64,000 nt of DNA. It comes from Candidatus Streptomyces philanthi. GTDB taxonomy: Bacteria; Actinomycetota; Actinomycetes; Streptomycetales; Streptomycetaceae. The notes beneath the pieces are model-generated. The model was not told the DNA's origin. It worked only from the letters and a program-made list of their open reading frames with translations, and made no database searches. The stretch is taken from assembly GCA_018114805.1 (NCBI GenBank), contig CP073042.1, positions 4,464,001 through 4,528,000 of the forward strand. The letters run 5' to 3'. This document shows positions 52,760 through 62,778 of this stretch, piece after piece (the stretch's first letter is position 1; the number at the start of each line of letters is the position of its first letter). The position numbers and the translations under genes are program-made.

Positions 52760-53904
52760 CGACGGAATCCACCCCCGGGGCCGGGCGCGCGGTCAGCAAG
52801 ACGAGTGGCAGGCCCGCGCGACGGGCCGGCGCCGTAGGCGAGCCGACGACCGCCGGCGCCCCGGACACGGGCGTCTTCCTGGACGTACGCGACCTGCGGG
52901 TGCACTTCCCGACCGACGACGGCCTGGTCAAGTCCGTAGACGGGCTCTCCTTCCAGTTGGAGCGTGGCAAGACGCTGGGCATCGTCGGCGAGTCGGGCTC
53001 GGGCAAGTCGGTCACCTCGCTCGGCATCATGGGGCTGCACACCGTTGGCCAGTACGGCCGGGGCAAGGCGCGGATCTCCGGCGAGATTTGGTTCGACGGC
53101 ACCGACCTGCTGGCCGCCCACCCGGACGAGGTGCGACGGCTGCGGGGCCGCGAGATGTCGATGATCTTCCAGGACCCGCTGTCCGCGATGCACCCGTACT
53201 TCACGGTCGGCGCGCAGATCGTGGAGGCGTACCGGGTCCACAACAAGGTCGACAAGCAGACGGCGCGGCGGCGCGCGCTCGAACTGCTGGACCGGGTCGG
53301 CATCCCGCAGCCCGACCGCAGGGTCGACGACTACCCGCACCAGTTCTCCGGCGGCATGCGGCAGCGCGCCATGATCGCGATGGCGCTCGCCAACAACCCC
53401 GAACTCCTCATCGCCGACGAGCCCACCACCGCCCTGGACGTCACCGTGCAGGCGCAGATCCTCGACCTGATCCGGGACCTGCAGACGGAGTTCGGCTCGG
53501 CCGTCATCATCATCACCCACGACCTGGGCGTCGTCGCCGAACTCGCCGACGACATCCTGGTGATGTACGGCGGCCGGTGCGTGGAGCGCGGCCCGGCCGA
53601 GAAGGTCTTCTACGAGCCCCAACACCCCTACACATGTGGCCTGTTGGGCTCGATGCCACGCATCGACCGGGACCAGACCGACCGGCTGATCCCCGTGCAC
53701 GGCTCGCCGCCCAGTCTGATCAACGTGCCGCAGGGGTGCGCCTTCAACCCCCGCTGCCCGTACGCGGACGTGCCGGCCGACAACCGCACCCGCACCGAGC
53801 GGCCGGAGCTGAAGGAGGTCAGCAGCCGTCACTTCTCCGCGTGCCACATGTCGCAGGAGGAGCGGACGCGGATCTGGACCGAAGAGATTGCGCCCAAGCT
53901 GTGA
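52756..53904 (+). CDS. Peptide ABC transporter ATP-binding protein (DppD type)
   Basis: 382 residues. Walker A GIVGESGSGKSVTSLGI, Q-loop MIFQDPLSAMHPYF, signature QFSGGMRQRAMIAMALA, Walker B LLIADEPTTALD and H-loop IIITHDLG. The C-terminal oligopeptide-type Cys pattern (GCAFNPRCPYAD, SACHMS) probably binds an Fe-S or metal as in OppD. The N-terminal 40 residues are a flexible extension. Start ATG 52756 overlaps the permease stop. Confidence 0.92.
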   Translation: MTTESTPGAGRAVSKTSGRPARRAGAVGEPTTAGAPDTGVFLDVRDLRVHFPTDDGLVKSVDGLSFQLERGKTLGIVGESGSGKSVTSLGIMGLHTVGQYGRGKARISGEIWFDGTDLLAAHPDEVRRLRGREMSMIFQDPLSAMHPYFTVGAQIVEAYRVHNKVDKQTARRRALELLDRVGIPQPDRRVDDYPHQFSGGMRQRAMIAMALANNPELLIADEPTTALDVTVQAQILDLIRDLQTEFGSAVIIITHDLGVVAELADDILVMYGGRCVERGPAEKVFYEPQHPYTCGLLGSMPRIDRDQTDRLIPVHGSPPSLINVPQGCAFNPRCPYADVPADNRTRTERPELKEVSSRHFSACHMSQEERTRIWTEEIAPKL

Positions 53905-53915
53905 AGGACCAAGCT

Positions 53916-55199
53916 GTGTCGGAGAACAACGTGACGTTGCAGAAGCAGCGGCCAGCCACGGGCGAGACCCTGCTCAAGGTGACCGGCCTGGTCAAGCACT
54001 TCCCGATCACCAAGGGGCTGCTGCGCCGACAGGTCGGCGCGGTCCAGGCCGTGGACGGGCTGAGCTTCGACGTGAAGCCGGCCGAGACGCTGGGCGTGGT
54101 CGGCGAGTCCGGCTGCGGCAAGTCCACCATGGGGCGGCTCATCACCCGACTGCTCGAACCCACCGGCGGCACGGTGGAGTTCGAGGGCCGGGACATCACC
54201 CACCTGAACGTCGCCGGCATGCGCCCGCTGCGCCGCGACGTCCAGATGATCTTCCAGGACCCGTACTCGTCGCTGAACCCGCGCCACACGGTCGGCACCA
54301 TCGTCAGCGCGCCCTTCAAGCTCCAGCGCATCACCCCCGAGGGCGGCGTCAAGGCGGAGGTGCAGCGGCTGCTCGGGCGGGTCGGCCTGAACCCGGAGCA
54401 CTACAACCGGTACCCGCACGAGTTCTCCGGCGGCCAGCGCCAGCGCATCGGCATCGCCCGCGCGCTGGCCCTGAACCCGAAGCTGGTCGTCGCGGACGAG
54501 CCCGTCTCGGCGCTCGACGTGTCGATCCAGGCCCAGGTGGTCAACCTGCTGGACGACCTCCAGGAGGAGCTGGGCCTGACGTACGTGATCATCGCGCACG
54601 ACCTGTCGGTCATCCGGCACGTGTCGGACCGGATCGCGGTGATGTACCTCGGCAAGATCGTCGAGCTGACTGACCGGAAATCGCTCTACGAGCGGCCGAT
54701 GCACCCGTACACCCGGGCGCTGCTCTCGGCGGTTCCGGTGCCCGACCCAAGGCGCCGCGTCAAGCGCGACCGCATCCTGCTGCGCGGCGACGTGCCCTCA
54801 CCCATCGCCCCGCCGAGCGGCTGCCGGTTCCACACCCGTTGCTGGAAGGCCACGGTGGTGTGCACGGTGGAGGAGCCGCCGCTGCTCGCGCTGAAGACGG
54901 GCCACCAGGTGGCGTGTCACCACCCCGAGAACCACGAGGACCTCAAGCCGGGCGACGCCGCGCTGGCCGATGGTGCTGCGGGTGACGGCAAGGGCGCCCG
55001 CACACAGGCACCGAGCGCGGCGGCGGCGCCGGCGGCGGAGTCGACCACGCGGGCTGCGAAGGCGCCGGCCAAGGCCGCGGAGGCGGCGACGGCCGGGGCC
55101 GTGGCCGAGGCGTCCGCCAAGCCCTCGAAGGAGTCGGCGGACAAGCCCGTGGAGCCGGCGAAGCCGGTACGGAAGGAGCCCGGGTCCGCCGAGGGGTGA
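53916..55199 (+). CDS. Peptide ABC transporter ATP-binding protein (DppF type) with long charged tail
   Basis: 427 residues from GTG 53916 (AAGGA 8 nt upstream; GTG 53901 overlapping the previous stop is the alternative). Walker A GVVGESGCGKSTMGRLI, signature EFSGGQRQRIGIARALA, Walker B LVVADEPVSALDVSIQ, and the C-terminal Cys motif GCRFHTRCWKA. After residue about 345 comes an 80-residue Ala/Lys/Pro/Glu tail not found in the core family, likely disordered. Last gene of the transporter operon. Confidence 0.92.
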   Translation: MSENNVTLQKQRPATGETLLKVTGLVKHFPITKGLLRRQVGAVQAVDGLSFDVKPAETLGVVGESGCGKSTMGRLITRLLEPTGGTVEFEGRDITHLNVAGMRPLRRDVQMIFQDPYSSLNPRHTVGTIVSAPFKLQRITPEGGVKAEVQRLLGRVGLNPEHYNRYPHEFSGGQRQRIGIARALALNPKLVVADEPVSALDVSIQAQVVNLLDDLQEELGLTYVIIAHDLSVIRHVSDRIAVMYLGKIVELTDRKSLYERPMHPYTRALLSAVPVPDPRRRVKRDRILLRGDVPSPIAPPSGCRFHTRCWKATVVCTVEEPPLLALKTGHQVACHHPENHEDLKPGDAALADGAAGDGKGARTQAPSAAAAPAAESTTRAAKAPAKAAEAATAGAVAEASAKPSKESADKPVEPAKPVRKEPGSAEG

Positions 55200-55412
55200 C
55201 CACGGGCGCCGGCGGTGACGGATATCATGGTCGGGGCGGTGGGCGCGGGTGGCGCGGTGGCCGTGGCCACGGATGTGGGCGGTGGGGGCACGTCCGACGC
55301 CCGGAGGCGGGTCCCGTGGCCGGGCCGCACGGGGGATCGGGGCGGGCCGGCAACGGCCCCGGGCCCCGTTGATCAGATCGGGCATCCCGGACCCGCGGGG
55401 TAAAAATAGCGG

Positions 55413-56082
55413 GTGCTCACCGATCTGTTCACGCCATCCGTGCTGCGCTCCTTGGACCTCGCAGGGATCTTCGTCTTCGCGATCTCGGGCGCGCTCCTCG
55501 CCGTACGCAAGAACTTTCGACGTCTTCGGCATAGCCGTGCTCGCCGAGGTCACCGCGCTGGGTGGCGGGCTGATCCGCGACCTGATCATCGGGGCCGTGC
55601 CGCCCGCGGCCTTCACCGACTTCGGGTACTTCGTGACCCCGCTGATAGCCGCCAGCCTGGTCTTCTTCCTCCATCCCGAGGTGGAGCGGATCAACGGGGC
55701 GGTCGGCGTGTTCGACGCGGCCGGCCTCGACCTGTTCTGCGTGGCCGGCACCACCAAGGCGTACGAGTACGGGCTGAGCCTGACTGCCTCGGTCACGCTG
55801 GGCGTCGCCACGGCGGCGGGCGGTGGCGTGCTGCGCGACGTGCTGGCCAACGAGGTGCCCTCGCTGCTGCGCTGGGACCGCGAGATCTACGCCGTACCGG
55901 CCCTGTTCGGCTCCTCCGTGGTGGCCCTGCTGGTGCACTTCGACGCGTTGAGCGGCGGCACGAGCGCGCTCGCCGCCCTGCTGGCCTTCGCCCTCTGGCT
56001 GTGCGCGATGCGCTTCGGCTGGCGCGCCCCCCGCGCCTGGAACCGCCGCAGCACGGTCCGCGAGGAGGCGGAGGGCGCCTGA
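55413..56082 (+). pseudogene. TRIC/UPF0126-type membrane protein with a one-base frameshift
   Basis: GTG 55413 opens LTDLFTPSVLRSLDLAGIFV and FAISGALLAVRKNF. An extra T at about 55515 breaks the frame; the rest continues VFGIAVLAEVTALGGGLIRD, GVATAAGGGVLRDVLANEVP and ends before TGA 56082. Two glycine-zipper repeats (GG-GLIRDL and GGGVLRDV) with seven hydrophobic segments mark the trimeric intracellular cation channel / YicG family. The single-base lesion in an otherwise perfect chromosomal gene looks like a sequence error. Confidence 0.78.
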
Positions 56083-56187
56083 CGCCGGCGCGGACCAGCC
56101 GGCGGGCCCGCCCCGTGCCCCGTGCTCCGTGCTCCGTGCTCCGGGGAAACCTACCCGTTGGTAATCTTGGCGTGTACGGTGCTTTCC

Positions 56188-57082
56188 ATGGCACAGGCAA
56201 CCATCGGTAACAGCGAGTTCGACCGGGACACGACGGTGACCCGCCGCGCCCCCGGAACGGGCTCCGCCACCGAATCCGGGGCTCCTTCCGTCGCGGTCAC
56301 CGCGACCTACGACCCCGACCTCTCCGCGCGCTGGAGCATCCTCTAAGGCGCTGAACGGCGGCTACCTGCTGGCCGTGCTCGGCCGGGTTCTCGGCGACAC
56401 CCTGCCGCACCCCGACCCGTTCTCGATCACGGCGCACTACCTGACCGCCTCGCAGCCCGGGCCCGCCGTGATCCGCACCGAGATGGTCCGTACCGGTCGC
56501 ACCCTCTCCACCGGTCAGGCGTCCCTCGTCCAGTTCGACGAGGACGGGGCCGAGGTGGAGCGCATCCGCGTGCTGGCCACCTACGTGCACCTGGACGCGC
56601 TGCCCAACGACGTGCGCACCGCCGCCACGCCGCCGACCATGCCCCCGTACGAACACTGCCTCGGCGCGGATGACGCCCCCCGAGGCGAGGTGCCGCTCGG
56701 CGACAGCTCCGAGATCGTGGACCGCTTCGACATGCGCCTCGACCCGGCGACCGCGGGCTGGGCGGTCGGCCAGCCCAGCGGGGTCGGCGACATGCGGGCC
56801 TGGTTCGGGCTCGCCAACGGCAGGGACCCCGATCCGCTGTCGCTGCTGCTGGCCGTGGACGCGTTGCCGCCCACGGCGTTCGACCTCGGGCTGAGCGGCT
56901 GGGTGCCCACGGTGGAGCTGACCACGCACGTCCGCCGCCGCCCCGCCCCCAGCCGGCTGCGCGTCGCCATCACCACCCGCAACCTGGCCGGCGGCTTCCT
57001 GGAGGAGGACGTCCAGGTCTGGGACAGCGCGGACCAACTCGTCGCGCAGGCCCGCCAACTGGCCCGGGTGAAGCTGGGCTAG
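56188..57082 (+). pseudogene. TesB-like acyl-CoA thioesterase with a one-base frameshift
   Basis: ATG 56188 opens AQATIGNSEFDRDTTVTRRA to DPDLSARWSIL. An extra T near 56345 shifts the frame; it continues ALNGGYLLAVLGRVLGDTLP and PFSITAHYLTASQPGPAVIR, the first hot-dog domain, then GWVPTVELTTHVRRRPAPSR, the second. The restored length is about 297 residues, as in the TesB/thioesterase-like superfamily. Stop TAG 57080-57082. Probably hydrolyses acyl-CoA. As with the previous gene, a sequence error is the likeliest explanation. Confidence 0.72.
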
Positions 57083-57301
57083 CGGCGTCCCCGCGCCACG
57101 CGGGGCGGCTGACTACCGGGGCGGCGCGTCGGGTGTCGCCCGGCTGATGTGAGTTCACCTTCCGACACCCTGACGGGAGTTGGGGCGGGTGTGGCGAGTG
57201 GGGTGCGGTGGATCGGCTGGGTGCGCGCGGCGGGCGCGGGGCCGGGGAACGAGGCGTTCGGACGCTCCCCGCGCCCGGCTCCGCGTGCCACACTGATCGC
57301 C

Positions 57302-57817
57302 ATGGGGGACCTTGCTCTGACATTTGACGACGGCACCGTCACCTAGCTGCGTCTCACCCCGGTCGCCGAAGGGGCGCGCCCGACGCCCGTCGGCGCGACG
57401 GGGGTGAGTGGTGGCGGGGCGCCGGACTCCGCTGACGGCGGTGACGGCGGTGGCCACGGCGACGGTGGTGCGGATGGCCGTGGTGGCGCGCCTGACGCCC
57501 CGTACGGCCAGCCGCCCGGGCCCGATCTCGAACTTCCCTCGGGGTTCGGCGGGGCCCGCGCGGTCAGTGTCGACAGCAGGACCGCGCGCGCCCTGTCCGC
57601 GGGCGGGCAGGCGCTGGCGAACGCGTTGCGCCCGCTGAGCGGGGTGTTGGAGAGCATCCACACTTCCCTCGCTGACTCGCCGCGCCGCCCGGACGAGGTG
57701 ACGGTGCAGTTCGGCGTCACCCTCGGCACCGATCTCAGCCTCGGCGTCTTCACCGGCAAGGGAGAGGCCAACTTCATGGTCTCCGCCACCTGTAACCTCA
57801 GCTCGACGTCCGCGTAA
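57302..57817 (+). pseudogene. Trypsin-co-occurring domain 1 (CU044_2847-type) protein with an in-frame TAG
   Basis: ATG 57302 reads GDLALTFDDGTVT, TAG at 57344-57346, then the same frame LRLTPVAEG, a Gly/Asp-rich linker and the core domain VTVQFGVTLGTDLSLGVFTG and ANFMVSATC to TAA 57815-57817. About 171 residues with the TAG read as an amino acid. These small domains occur beside trypsin-like proteases and MoxR/vWA modules in actinobacterial conflict systems and probably sense or deliver substrates. Confidence 0.65.
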
Positions 57818-57832
57818 GGCAGCGTGATCGAC

Positions 57833-59232
57833 ATGCACGCTGACGTGGAGGACGCCGCGTTGCACGCCGCGTTCGTCTCGGTGCTCTGCGACGGCGGGCC
57901 GGTCGGTGCCGGTGTGCTGATCGCCGACGACCTGGTGTTGACCTGTGCGCACGTCGTCAACAGCGCTGGGGCGGGCCCAGTTCGACCAGTCGGGCCCGCC
58001 CCGTGACGCGCTGCTGCGGCTGGCCTTTCCGCTGGTGGACCGGGAGCGCGAGGTCAGCGCCCGGGTGGAGCCAGGCGGGTGGCGGACCCAGCGCGCGGAC
58101 GCCATCGGCCGCGCGCCGGTGGTACCCGGACGGCTCGTGCACCACGGCGATCTGGCGGTGCTCCGGCTGTAGGGAGGCGTTCCGCCGGGCGCCGAGCCGG
58201 CGCCGTTCCAGCTCCACGACTGCGAGCGCGAGGTCGTCGCGCTGTGGGCCAGCGGGAACCCGGTCACGACGATCCGGGCCAGGCCGCGCGTGGTGGCCGC
58301 CCCGTGGGTCGCGCTGGACGTCGTCGGCGGGGTGGGCGTGAGCGCCGGGTACAGCGGCGGCCCGCTGTGGGACCGCGCGCCAGGCGGTGGTCGGGCTGGT
58401 GGTTGCCGTCCACGAGGACGCGCAGGCCGCGCGAGCACGCGCCGGCGCCGGCGGGCAGCAGGACCGGTCGCCGGCCGTCGTGTATGGCATCAGCCTGCCG
58501 GCGATCGAGTCGGAACTGCCCCGCATGCCGCCGCTGCGGGTGCCCGCCGCGCGGCGCGGCGTGCAGCAACTGCTCGCCGCGCTGGAGAACGTGCTCGCCA
58601 CGCCGGCGTCGGTGGCCCAGTGCGAGCGGTGGCTCGCGGCACGGTTCGGCTTCCCCGCGCGCGACCTCGGCACCGATCACGCGCGCCTGGTACGGCTCGC
58701 CGTGGGCAGCCGGCGCGGCGTGCCCGAACTCCTCGAAGCCGCCCGCGGCACCCTCGCACCCGACGGCGGTGCGGCTGGCGCGGCCGGTGCGGTGGGTGTG
58801 GCCGGGGCGGCGTGGGAGCGGCTGCGCAGGGCCGCGCGCATCGTGAGCCCCACCGAGTGCCTGACCCTCGACCAACGGCGTGACCTGGCCGGGCTGCTCG
58901 CCCGCTGCCGCCAGGCGACGCCGGAGGTCCTGCTCGCCGCCGTACTGCCCTACGACGCGGAGCCACGGGCGCTGTCCGGACTGGTCGACGTGATCGACGT
59001 GTTGGAGGCGTACGAGCCGACGGACCGCCAGCCCGTGCCGCCGCTGTTGCGGGCTGTCGAGCGTGCTGGAGGGCACCGAGAGGCGGTACGGCTGGAGCGG
59101 GCCAAGGCGATGGCCGAGCCCGGCATCTCGACGCACCGGGGCGGCCAACTGTCGCTGCTGCACGACCCACCCGACCACCGGCCGCCGCCGCTCGCCCCGG
59201 AGCCCTGGGTCCTCGCGGAGCCGGCGTCATGA
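57833..59232 (+). pseudogene. Trypsin-like serine protease with effector-associated C-terminus, broken
   Basis: ATG 57833 (or GTG 57824) opens the protease: GVLIADDLVLTCAHVVNSA holds the catalytic His. A base is missing near 57965; the frame then reads LGRAQFDQSGPPRDALLRLA and HHGDLAVLRL, meets TAG at 58170-58172, continues GGVPPGAEPAPFQL and the active Ser in SAGYSGGPLWD. Two bases are missing near 58380; the C-terminal half (VVAVHEDAQAARARAGAGGQ, IVSPTECLTLDQRRDLAGLL) is helical and resembles effector-associated domains. The end overlaps the MoxR start (ATGA). Three or four lesions; likely a partner of the neighbouring TCAD1 and MoxR genes. Confidence 0.68.
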
Positions 59233-60577
59233 CCGGCCGCCACCAGCCCCGGGCCGTGGCGCGCGCCTGGCCGCCCGCGTCGTCCCAGGCCCTGGCCGCT
59301 GCCGACGCCCACCCTCACGCCCACGACGATCAAGGAGAGTAGGCCGCGGCCCCACCAGCCGGATCGGGCAGTGCCCGGAGCGAACCGGGCGCAGGCCCCC
59401 CGAGCGAGTCGCGTGAGCCGAGCGAGCCGAACGAGCGGGGCGGGCCCAACCAGCCGGCCGTGGGGGCCCGTTCGCCGGGTGACGGGGCGGCGGGGCCGCA
59501 GGGCGAGGCGTGGTGGGCCTTCCGGGGCCCCGCGCCGCTGCCGCAGCCGCCGTCCTGGCGCCGGTTCGCCACCACCCGGCACGCCGGCCCCACGCCGCCC
59601 TACCTGATGGGCCGCGACGAGATCGCCATCGTCAACGCCGCCCTGCACCTGCACCGCCCGCTGCTGGTCACCGGGCGCCCCGGCACTGGCAAGTCCGAAC
59701 TCGCCCACGCCATCGCCCGCGAACTCGGGCTCGGACCGGTGCTCCGCTGGTCCGTGAACAGCCGCGCCACCCTGGCGGACGCCCTCTACCGGTACGACGC
59801 GGTAGGCAGGCTGCGCGAGGCGTCGCTGCGCCGTGAGCGCGCGATGGGGGCCGTCGCCGCACGGGGGGCAGCATGCGTGGCGGCACCGGCCCGCGCGGCA
59901 AGGGCACCCGCGCCCGCGCGCTCCGTGGCGCGCGGGGCGGCGCGCACGGAGCGCTGCACGCCGGCCGCCGGGCCTCGGGCTACCGGGCCGCGGCCCCGGA
60001 GCCGGACATCAGCCAGTACCTGCGGCTCGGCCCGCTCGGCACGGCGCTGGCCGCCGCGCACCGGCCGCGCGTGCTGCTCATCGACGAGCTGGACAAGGCC
60101 GACATCGACCTGCCCAACGACCTGCTGGTGGTCCTGGAGGAGGGCGAGTTCGAGATCCCCGAGCTGGCCCGGCTGCCCGAGCAGCAGCGCGATGTGGACG
60201 TGCTGGTCAGCGGGGGACGGGAGCGTGCCAGGGTGCGACGCAGCGTCGTCGCCTGCACGCACTTCCCCATCGTGGTGATGACCAGCAACGGGGAGCGCGA
60301 CTTTCCCCCCGCGTTCCTGCGCCGCTGCGTCCGCCTCGACCTGCCCGACCCGGACGCCGACCGCCTGCGCTACATCGTCCGCGGCAGGCTGGGCAAGGCG
60401 GCGTGGGCGAGGGCGGAGGACCTCATCGACGCGTTCCTGCGCCGCTCCGCCACCGAGACCCTGGCCACCGACCAACTCCTGGCCGCTGTCCACCTGCGCC
60501 TCGCGGGCGCCGACATGAGTCGGGACCAGCTCCTTGCGGCCGTCATGCACCGGCTCGACGAGACGTTACCGACGTGA
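59229..60577 (+). pseudogene. MoxR-type AAA ATPase with an in-frame TAG and a frameshift
   Basis: ATG 59229 overlaps the protease stop. The disordered N-terminus has TAG at 59340-59342 in frame. Then PLLVTGRPGTGKSELAHAIA (Walker A) and LRWSVNSRATLADALYRYDA, a frame change near 59860, and PDISQYLRLGPLGTALAAAH, RVLLIDELDKADIDLPNDLL (Walker B), PIVVMTSNGERDFPPAFLRR (sensor 1 and Arg finger). MoxR ATPases remodel partner proteins, here probably with the SAV_2336-type protein that follows (GTGA overlap at 60574). Confidence 0.7.
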
Positions 60578-62770
60578 TCGACCGGCTGCGGCAGGCGCTC
60601 GTCGGCGTGGGGTACGACCCCGGCGCCGACGAGCTGCTCGACGTGCTGTGGCTGGCCCAGGTCATCGCGGACGCCGAGCCGAGCGACGCGCGCCGGGCCG
60701 CGCCCGACCCCGCCCCACCGGCCGCGCCCCCACCACCCGACTCCGTTCCGTCCGACCCAGCCCCGCCCGATCACTGCGTCAACCCCGCCCCGTCCGCCAA
60801 GCCCGCCCCGTCCGCCCCGCCCGGCTCGTCCGAGCCATCCGGCGGGCCCGACCCCGTGGTCGACGCCGCCCAGCCACGGCCGGGCGAGCCCGCCGAGGAC
60901 GGCCGCGACGAACCTCCCCGCCGGCGCGCCCACCGGTGCCCCCGTGGGGCCCGCGCGCGGCGCGTCGGCTGGGCGGTCCGTGGCCCCGGAGCCCGGCGGG
61001 GCGGGCGCACGGGGCGCCGCCCCGCTGCCCGGGCCCGGCGAGCCGGCCGCGCCGCCGACCAGCGCCCCGCCGTCGGCGCCGGATGCGACGGGGGCGGCCG
61101 GCCCCGCCGCCCCGCCCGGCGGGAGACGACCACCACGGCGCGCCCTGTTCAGCCACGGCAGCGCGGGCGGCGATGGGGCCGGGCGGGGTGCGCGGGGGAG
61201 CCGGGTGCCGGGCGGGCGGATGCTGCCCGAGGCGCAGCGACTGGCACGGGCGCTGCGCCTGCTGACCCGCTACCACGACCACCCGCAGCGCACCGTCACC
61301 GACATCGAGGCCACGGTGCGGCTCATCGCCGAGACGGGGCTGTTCGACCTGGTGACCACGGCGGTCCCCGAGCGCGCCCTAACGGCCGTGCTCTGGGTCG
61401 ACCGGTCGCCCTCCATGCGGGTGTGGCACCCGGTCGCCGCCGAGGTGCGCGCGGTGCTGCGACGCAGCGGCGCCTTTCGATCCCGTACGGCAGCAGCGGT
61501 TCGACCCGGCACGGGTCGGGGACCGGGGACGGCGCGCCCCGTCCATGGCCGACGGGCCCGGCGCCGTCGTCCTCATCCTCACCGACGGCGTGTACCCGGC
61601 CTGGCGCGATCCGCGTACCCTGCGCGCCCTCCTCGCGCAGCACCGGTGGGGCCCCGTGGCCGTGCTGCACGCGCTGCCGCGCCGGCTGTGGAGGGGCAGC
61701 GGCCTCGACGCCCAGCCGCGACTGCTCACCGCGGTCGCGCCGCTCAGCCCGGCGCACCGGCTCGGCGTGGCCGACCCGCTCACCGGCGAGCGTGACCCGA
61801 GCGCCGAACACCACGTGGCGCTGCCGGTGTTGCGACTGGCGCCGGCCGCGCTGGCGCCGTGGGTCGCCCTCCAGACCCGACCGGGCACCCCGCGCCACGT
61901 CGAGACGGTGCTGGTGCCGGTGGAGCGGGCGCCGGGCGCCAAGGGGGTGGCGGCGCGCCGGGCGGCATCCGCCGGGCCGCCACTGGTCGCGCCGGACGCG
62001 GCCCTGCTCGAACTGTCGGCGCACTCGGAGACGTTGGTCGCGCCGGATGCCGGCGGGCCGGTCGAGCCGGGGCGGGCCGCGTCGCCCGGGGTGAGGTCAC
62101 GCGGGGCCATGTCACGTGGGGCGTCGTCAGGGGGCGGGCCCGGTACCGGGGTGGTGGGGCTGTCCGCGGAGGAGCGGATCGAGCGGTTTCGGAGCACGTT
62201 CTCACCGGAGGCGTACCGGCTGGCGGTCCGGCTCTCCGCGGTCCGCCCGCTGACCACGCCCGTCATGCACCTGGTCAGGTCGGCCGTGCTGCCCGAGGCG
62301 TCCGCCGCCCAGGTGGCGGAGCTGCAACTCGGCGGCCTCCTCACCCAGGTCACCCCGGCCTCGCCGGCCGCCGCGCGCGTTCCGGAGGTCGAGGCGCTGA
62401 CCCGCCGCCTGGCCCCGGCCGACGCCGCCCAGCCCGTCTACGACTTCGCCGACGGGGTGCGCGAACTTCTCTTCAGCGCTCTGGGCGTCGAGCGCTCCCT
62501 CGAGATCGTCGAGGCGGTGGGCCGCGCCCTGGCCCCGTACCTGGGCAGCCTGCCCGACTTCCCCGCCCTGATGGCCGACCCGGAGGGCCTGCTGCGCCTC
62601 AAGGGCACCGCCCGGGCGTTCGCCGTGCTCGTGGGCCCGGTCTGCGAGCGGCTCGGCCTCCCGGCGACCGCGTCCGGCCCCGCCCTCCGCACCGAGGCCG
62701 CCGCTGTCCGGACCGACCTCCCCGCGCTCGGGGCGCACTCCTCCCTACACGCGCGCGCCCTTCGGACCGC
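60574..62770 (+). pseudogene. SAV_2336 N-terminal-type protein (vWA-like), frameshifted
   Basis: GTG 60574 starts IDRLRQALVGVGYDPGADEL, then a long Pro/Ala linker. After frame changes near 60930 and 61490 come RLARALRLLTRYHDHPQRTV, LTAVLWVDRSPSMRVWHPV (a DxSxS-like vWA site), GAVVLILTDGVYPAWRDPRT and ALLAQHRWGPVAVLHALPRR, then RFRSTFSPEAYRLAVRLSAV and YDFADGVRELLFSALG. This matches the SAV_2336-type module that partners MoxR ATPases. It may continue into the AfsR-like part as one protein. Confidence 0.62.
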
Positions 62771-62778
62771 GGCTTCCC

